Below are positions 60,401-64,000 of a DNA stretch of 64,000 nt, piece after piece. Under the pieces are notes generated by a model. That model searched no databases. It was not told the origin of the DNA and saw only the letters and a list, made by a program, of their open reading frames with translations. This DNA comes from Silene conica. Taxonomy: Eukaryota > Streptophyta > Magnoliopsida > Caryophyllales > Caryophyllaceae. Both the position numbers and the translations under genes were made by a program. Each line of letters opens with the position of its first letter. Position 1 is the first letter of the stretch. Where the stretch lies: the NCBI GenBank assembly GCA_029255685.2, contig CM055318.2, positions 27,268,001 to 27,332,000 on the forward strand, read 5' to 3'.

Positions 60401-62147
60401 AGAACCAGAAACCAACAGTGTGATGGAACAAAGTGTTCCTTCCACACCTGCTATGGTATCCATTCCAGAGGAACCTAGGAGGTCGGTTCGATTTTCTCAC
60501 CCTCCAGACCGATACATTGGTATGGTTGAGGAAGGTGGTGTAGAAAACATTTTACTCCTTGAGAGTAACGAACTAGCTACCTACAAAGGAGCCATGACCT
60601 GTTCCGACTCTAAGCTATGGATTGAAGCCATGCAGTCCGAAATAGATTCCATGCAAGAGAATCAATGATGTGATTTGGTTGATTTGTCTGAAAAGGTAAG
60701 ACCCCTTCAGTGCAAATGGCTTTATAAGATAAAGCGTGCATTAGATGGACAACCAGATGTTTATAAAGCACGATTTGTGGCAAAAGGTTTCACTCAAGTA
60801 CACGGGTTGCACTATGATGAGATATTTGCTCCAGTCGTAATGCTTAGATCTATTCAGATTATCTTAGCAATAGCCGCATTTCATGATTATGAGATTTGGT
60901 AAATGGATGTGAAAATAGCCTTCCTAAACGGGTTTTTGGAAGAAGAACTGTATATGATACAGCCTGAGTGTTTCATCGATCCTAAACATCCTAAGAAAGT
61001 GTGCAAGCTTAAGCGTTCCATCTATGGACTTAAGCAAGCATCACGGAGTTGGAATCATCGTTTTGATGACGTGATAAAACAGAACGGATTCATTCGAAGT
61101 GTCGAAGAACAATGTCTGTATATCAAGTCAAGTGGGAGTAAAATCGCGTTCCTAGTATTGTATGTAGATGACATACTACTGATTGGAAACGACATTCCCA
61201 TGCTCTCGTCGGTTAAGACATGGTTAAAGAACCATTTCAAAATGAAAGATTTGGGTGAGGCACCGAGGATTCTAGGCATCCGTATCTATAGAGATAGATC
61301 GAAAAGGATGTTGGCATTGAGTTAAGAAGATTATATAGATAAGATTCTTGATAGATTCAGTATGACAAACTCCAAGAGAGCTTACCTTCCTGTTGTTCAT
61401 GGGGTGCATCTGAGTAAGAAACAATCACCTACAACACCGGAAGAAACCGGACGCATGAGTCGGATACCTTATGCTTCGGTAGTAGGGTCGATCATGTATG
61501 CCATGATGTGCACACGTCCAGACGTGACATATGCATTGAGTATGGCCAGCCGTTACCAAAATAATCCAGGTGAAAGTCACTGGATAGCCGTCAAGAACAT
61601 CCTTAAGTACTTACGAAGGACTAAGGATTGGGCTCTGGTATATGGTGGAGACACGGAGCTATGTGCTAAGGGTTACACAGATGCTAGTTTCCAAACCGAT
61701 CGTGATGATTCCAAATCTCAGTCGGATTTTGTCTTTACTCTTAATGGTGGAGCAGTCAGCTGGAAGAGTTCCAAGCAGAGCATGACAACAGATTCTACAA
61801 CAGAGTCTGAGTACTTGGCAGCTTCCAAAGCTGCAAAGGAAGCTATTTAGATGCGTTATTTCTTACAAGAACTAAAGGTAGTACCTAGTGTGAAAGATTC
61901 AATCACCCTTTATTGTGATAACAGTGGTGCCATCTTCCAGGCTAAGGAGCCTAAGTCTAGCAACAAATCTAGACATGTACTCAGAAAAGCTCATCTGATA
62001 AGAGATTACATGGAGCAAAAGGCGATATCGTTGTGCAAAATTGGAACGGATAACAACATTGCAGATCCGCTGACTAAGGCATTACCGCATAATAAACATG
62101 AAGGGCATATCTCATCCATGGGGATAAGACGTGTTCCAGAGTTGTAA
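57405..62147 (+). pseudogene. Copia Gag-Pol polyprotein, interrupted by stops and a LINE
   Basis: One frame runs from 57405 to the TAA after PEL at 62147. Gag comes first, with knuckle CHHCHESGHWKKNC (about 58180). Protease has WVFDTGCDSHLC (58319). Integrase has HTDVCGP, RSDRGCEY and SERRNR supplying the D, D and E residues (about 59700-60015). RT has DVKIAFLNGFLEEELY and YVDD (61161-61172). RNase H has KGYTDASFQTD and LYCDNSGAI. In-frame stops lie at 59520, 60183, 60285, 60666, 60900, 61323 and 61848. A LINE fragment with its target duplication (58594-59395) adds a multiple of three. There is no frameshift. The element is dead unless complemented. Confidence 0.92.
58604..59385 (-). mobile_element. 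5'-truncated LINE inserted in copia pol
   Basis: The target duplication CTTTTTCATT is exact (58594-58603 and 59386-59395). The poly(A) end, read on the minus strand, is at the left edge. The remaining 218-residue C terminus of ORF2 (stop at 58728) shows the zf-RVT pattern: WTWKKIVEVKDLVNAG, KLNLPKHAFIFWIAQHKRL, CFLCGAADETHQLLF. It has no RNase H domain, like the LINE at 7153 and unlike the one at 32880. Confidence 0.9.
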
Positions 62148-62922
62148 TAAACATTATTTGTTTGATATTTATTTGATCATTTCAATTATTACTTAATAAA
62201 ATCATTGAATTTCTTTATATTGTATTACATGTGGATTGTATGACAATTTTGAACACCACACAGTGAACTGTTTTACTTTATATGTCTGCATTGTCCGTAA
62301 ACACCAATATGAGCTGATAACTCAAGTGATTATTTTGTTAGTTGAAGGATGAAAGGTTCAATATTCCATAAGTCAAGCGTTTGACTGATCAATAACAAAT
62401 ATGAGTATATGATATCACATAGGACATAGTGACCACAACATAGAGTCCTAAATGTTAAGATACATTAGGTGCTTGGTCGTGAATGAGACGTCTATTGTGA
62501 TTCCTAAAGTCGGTTCTTTTGACCATTGTTTATTTCATGCGATATAGACAATTTTTGGGTGGTTTAGGTTTCTATCCTAGGTCGCACCGTAAAAAGAGGC
62601 CAAATGGACGTTTACTGGGCCATTTCATGCTGTGCTTCCATCGGTAGGTTATAAGTCAAGGAAAATATCCAGCCTTTATCAGGTTTTATATACATTTCTC
62701 AGGGCCACTCGAGGAGTAGTAACTTAAACGCATGGCCATGCTCGAATATGATTCATATCAGTTATGTTACTCTCTAGTCGAGGAAACCACTATTGATATG
62801 ATTACTTGGGAGATACGACCTTTTAAGGTGAGACTTTGCAATTTGTCTTCCATTGAGTGGGTGAATAATTTATGGATATGGGAATCGTAATCGCACACAC
62901 ACTTGTAGGACAAGTGGGAGAT
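62148..62922 (+). other. Copia 3' untranslated region and PPT
   Basis: Non-coding sequence after pol, ending with the purine-rich AAGTGGGAGAT directly before the 3' LTR. Confidence 0.7.
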
Positions 62923-63896
62923 TGTTGGAGTAAATGTCCTCCACAGTATGTGATTATTTGAATAAATCTTTTACAGGATCACACATGGATACTTAGTATA
63001 TTAATCAGTTGGTTAACATTTATCGGTAACGATTGGCTCACTAGTAGTTTGACGTTACTGTCATATGATGGTGATAATCAGCTGATCCCTAAAGGTCACA
63101 CCTATAGGATAGTACTGAGAAATGTGATTATATATATTGATATAATTACGTAAATGCTGAACTTAGCTAAATGTAGTTAAGTAGATGATAAACATTTAAT
63201 AATAATTAGGAGAAATGAATTAAATGTTAATTCTAATAAATATATATAAATATTATATTTATTAATTATATTTTAATATATGATATTATAAGAATAATAT
63301 AATTGGGTTAATTAATTATAAGATAATTAATGTTCTCCGGGAATTATAATTGTACACCGAAAACTATTAAAATATGTATGATATTTTAAGGAAATTCAGA
63401 ATAAGGAAACTGACTTAGAATATTATAATATAAGGAGGTTTCCAGGAAACTGACTTAGAATATTATAATATAAGGAGGTTTCCTAATAGAAATACAATAC
63501 CCAACACAAATCAAAACCCTATAAGAAGGGATTTCGGCCGTGCGGGAAAGAGACGGAAAAACATAAGTTGTTTTCTCTCTTGTTCTCTTTGATTAGTTCA
63601 TCAACTTAAAATCCCAAAACAAATCCTCTAAAATAATTAATAGTAATTTAGGAGGAGCTTTGAAGGGATCTTTCTCAGTCATCTTGGGTGCAATCTAAGA
63701 AGAACTTCTACCTTGAAATTTGGGTTTATACTAGGTTGTTCTTAGGCCGATCTCATATAGGACTAAAGGTTATTTCTATATTCTTGACTGTTTAATTCTT
63801 GCAATTGAAGTTTTATTAAATCGTTTTTTATATAATCCTTGGCAGTATTAATATGATTAATACTTTTATAAGTAATTTAAGATATTATTTCCTACA
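62923..63896 (+). repeat. Copia 3' LTR
   Basis: 974 bp, from TGTTGGAGTAAATG to TTTCCTACA, uninterrupted. It has the same 40-bp direct repeat and TATA-like motif as the 5' LTR. Confidence 0.92.
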
Positions 63897-63901
63897 ACAT
63901 A

Positions 63902-64000
63902 GTCTACGTCACAACCACAATTAAAAAGTTTTTTTTTTAATAAATTAGCGGTGAATACGTGGTGATGTTACAGTTAATAGTTGATTAAATAACTGATTAA
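63902..64000. other. Flank right of the copia element
   Basis: Short AT-rich flank following the target duplication. Nothing is recognised. Confidence 0.5.

Larger units (their letters stand above)
53658..63896 (+). mobile_element. Full-length but inactive Ty1/copia retrotransposon
   Basis: LTRs at 53658-55196 (with an inserted TRIM) and 62923-63896 both run TGTTGGAGTAAATG...TTTCCTACA. The flanking duplication ACATA is exact (53653-53657 and 63897-63901). The PBS is TGGTATCAGAGT (55199-55210, initiator tRNA-Met type) and the PPT is AAGTGGGAGAT (62912-62922). Domain order PR, INT, RT, RH defines copia. In the first 250 bases the LTRs already differ at roughly a dozen sites, so it is much older than the Athila-type insertion. 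Confidence 0.93.

Overview
This is a window of plant nuclear DNA, most likely from a eudicot. Three spliced host genes with plant-type products (IWS1, a plastid YCED/DUF177 protein and AP-5 subunit beta) sit in AT-rich sequence filled with plant-specific transposons: Athila-type and Tat/Retand-like gypsy, Ty1/copia, a TRIM, L1-type LINEs, Helitrons, Tourist-, Mutator- and hAT-like MITEs. A Retand-like element carrying an antisense gene would fit Caryophyllales, but that placement is tentative. No rRNA, tRNA or CRISPR was found.

Layout. 356-1278 (+): last four exons of IWS1. 2467-5611 (-): complete two-exon YCED homolog, convergent with IWS1, with a Tourist-like MITE in its intron. 7153-11403 (+): a decayed LINE lacking its 3' end. 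12252-25215: a short Mutator-like element split by a young 12.3-kb Athila-type retrotransposon (12269-24528, minus strand, TSD TTCAC). That element has gag-protease and an ATHILA-family ORF but no reverse transcriptase or integrase, and is studded with GC-rich palindromic units. 25511-28490: pieces of two older gypsy elements. 28505-31670: the 3' part of a Tat/Retand-like element with a spliced antisense gene and a 3' LTR. 31770-32366: a possible further LTR. 32880-34247: a 5'-truncated LINE. 34594-38775: a MITE split by a 3.75-kb Helitron. 39128-47017 (-): complete three-exon AP5B gene whose first intron holds hAT-like and Tourist-like elements. 47214-48625: three MITE-type elements. 48659-52709 (-): a Helitron with an internal 1.16-kb tandem duplication and several stacked 5' termini. 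53658-63896 (+): a full-length but dead copia element (TSD ACATA), with a TRIM in its left LTR and a LINE in pol.

The host genes have separate jobs: transcription elongation, plastid ribosomal RNA accumulation and late-endosomal trafficking. YCED and AP5B may be ancient neighbours now separated by about 33 kb of nested transposons. The most unusual signal concerns LTR promoters: five LTR or LTR-like sequences from apparently different families each carry a short perfect palindrome about 11-41 bp upstream of the TATA box. In the Athila-type element this motif has multiplied to about twenty copies. All splice sites and repeat boundaries were read by eye.
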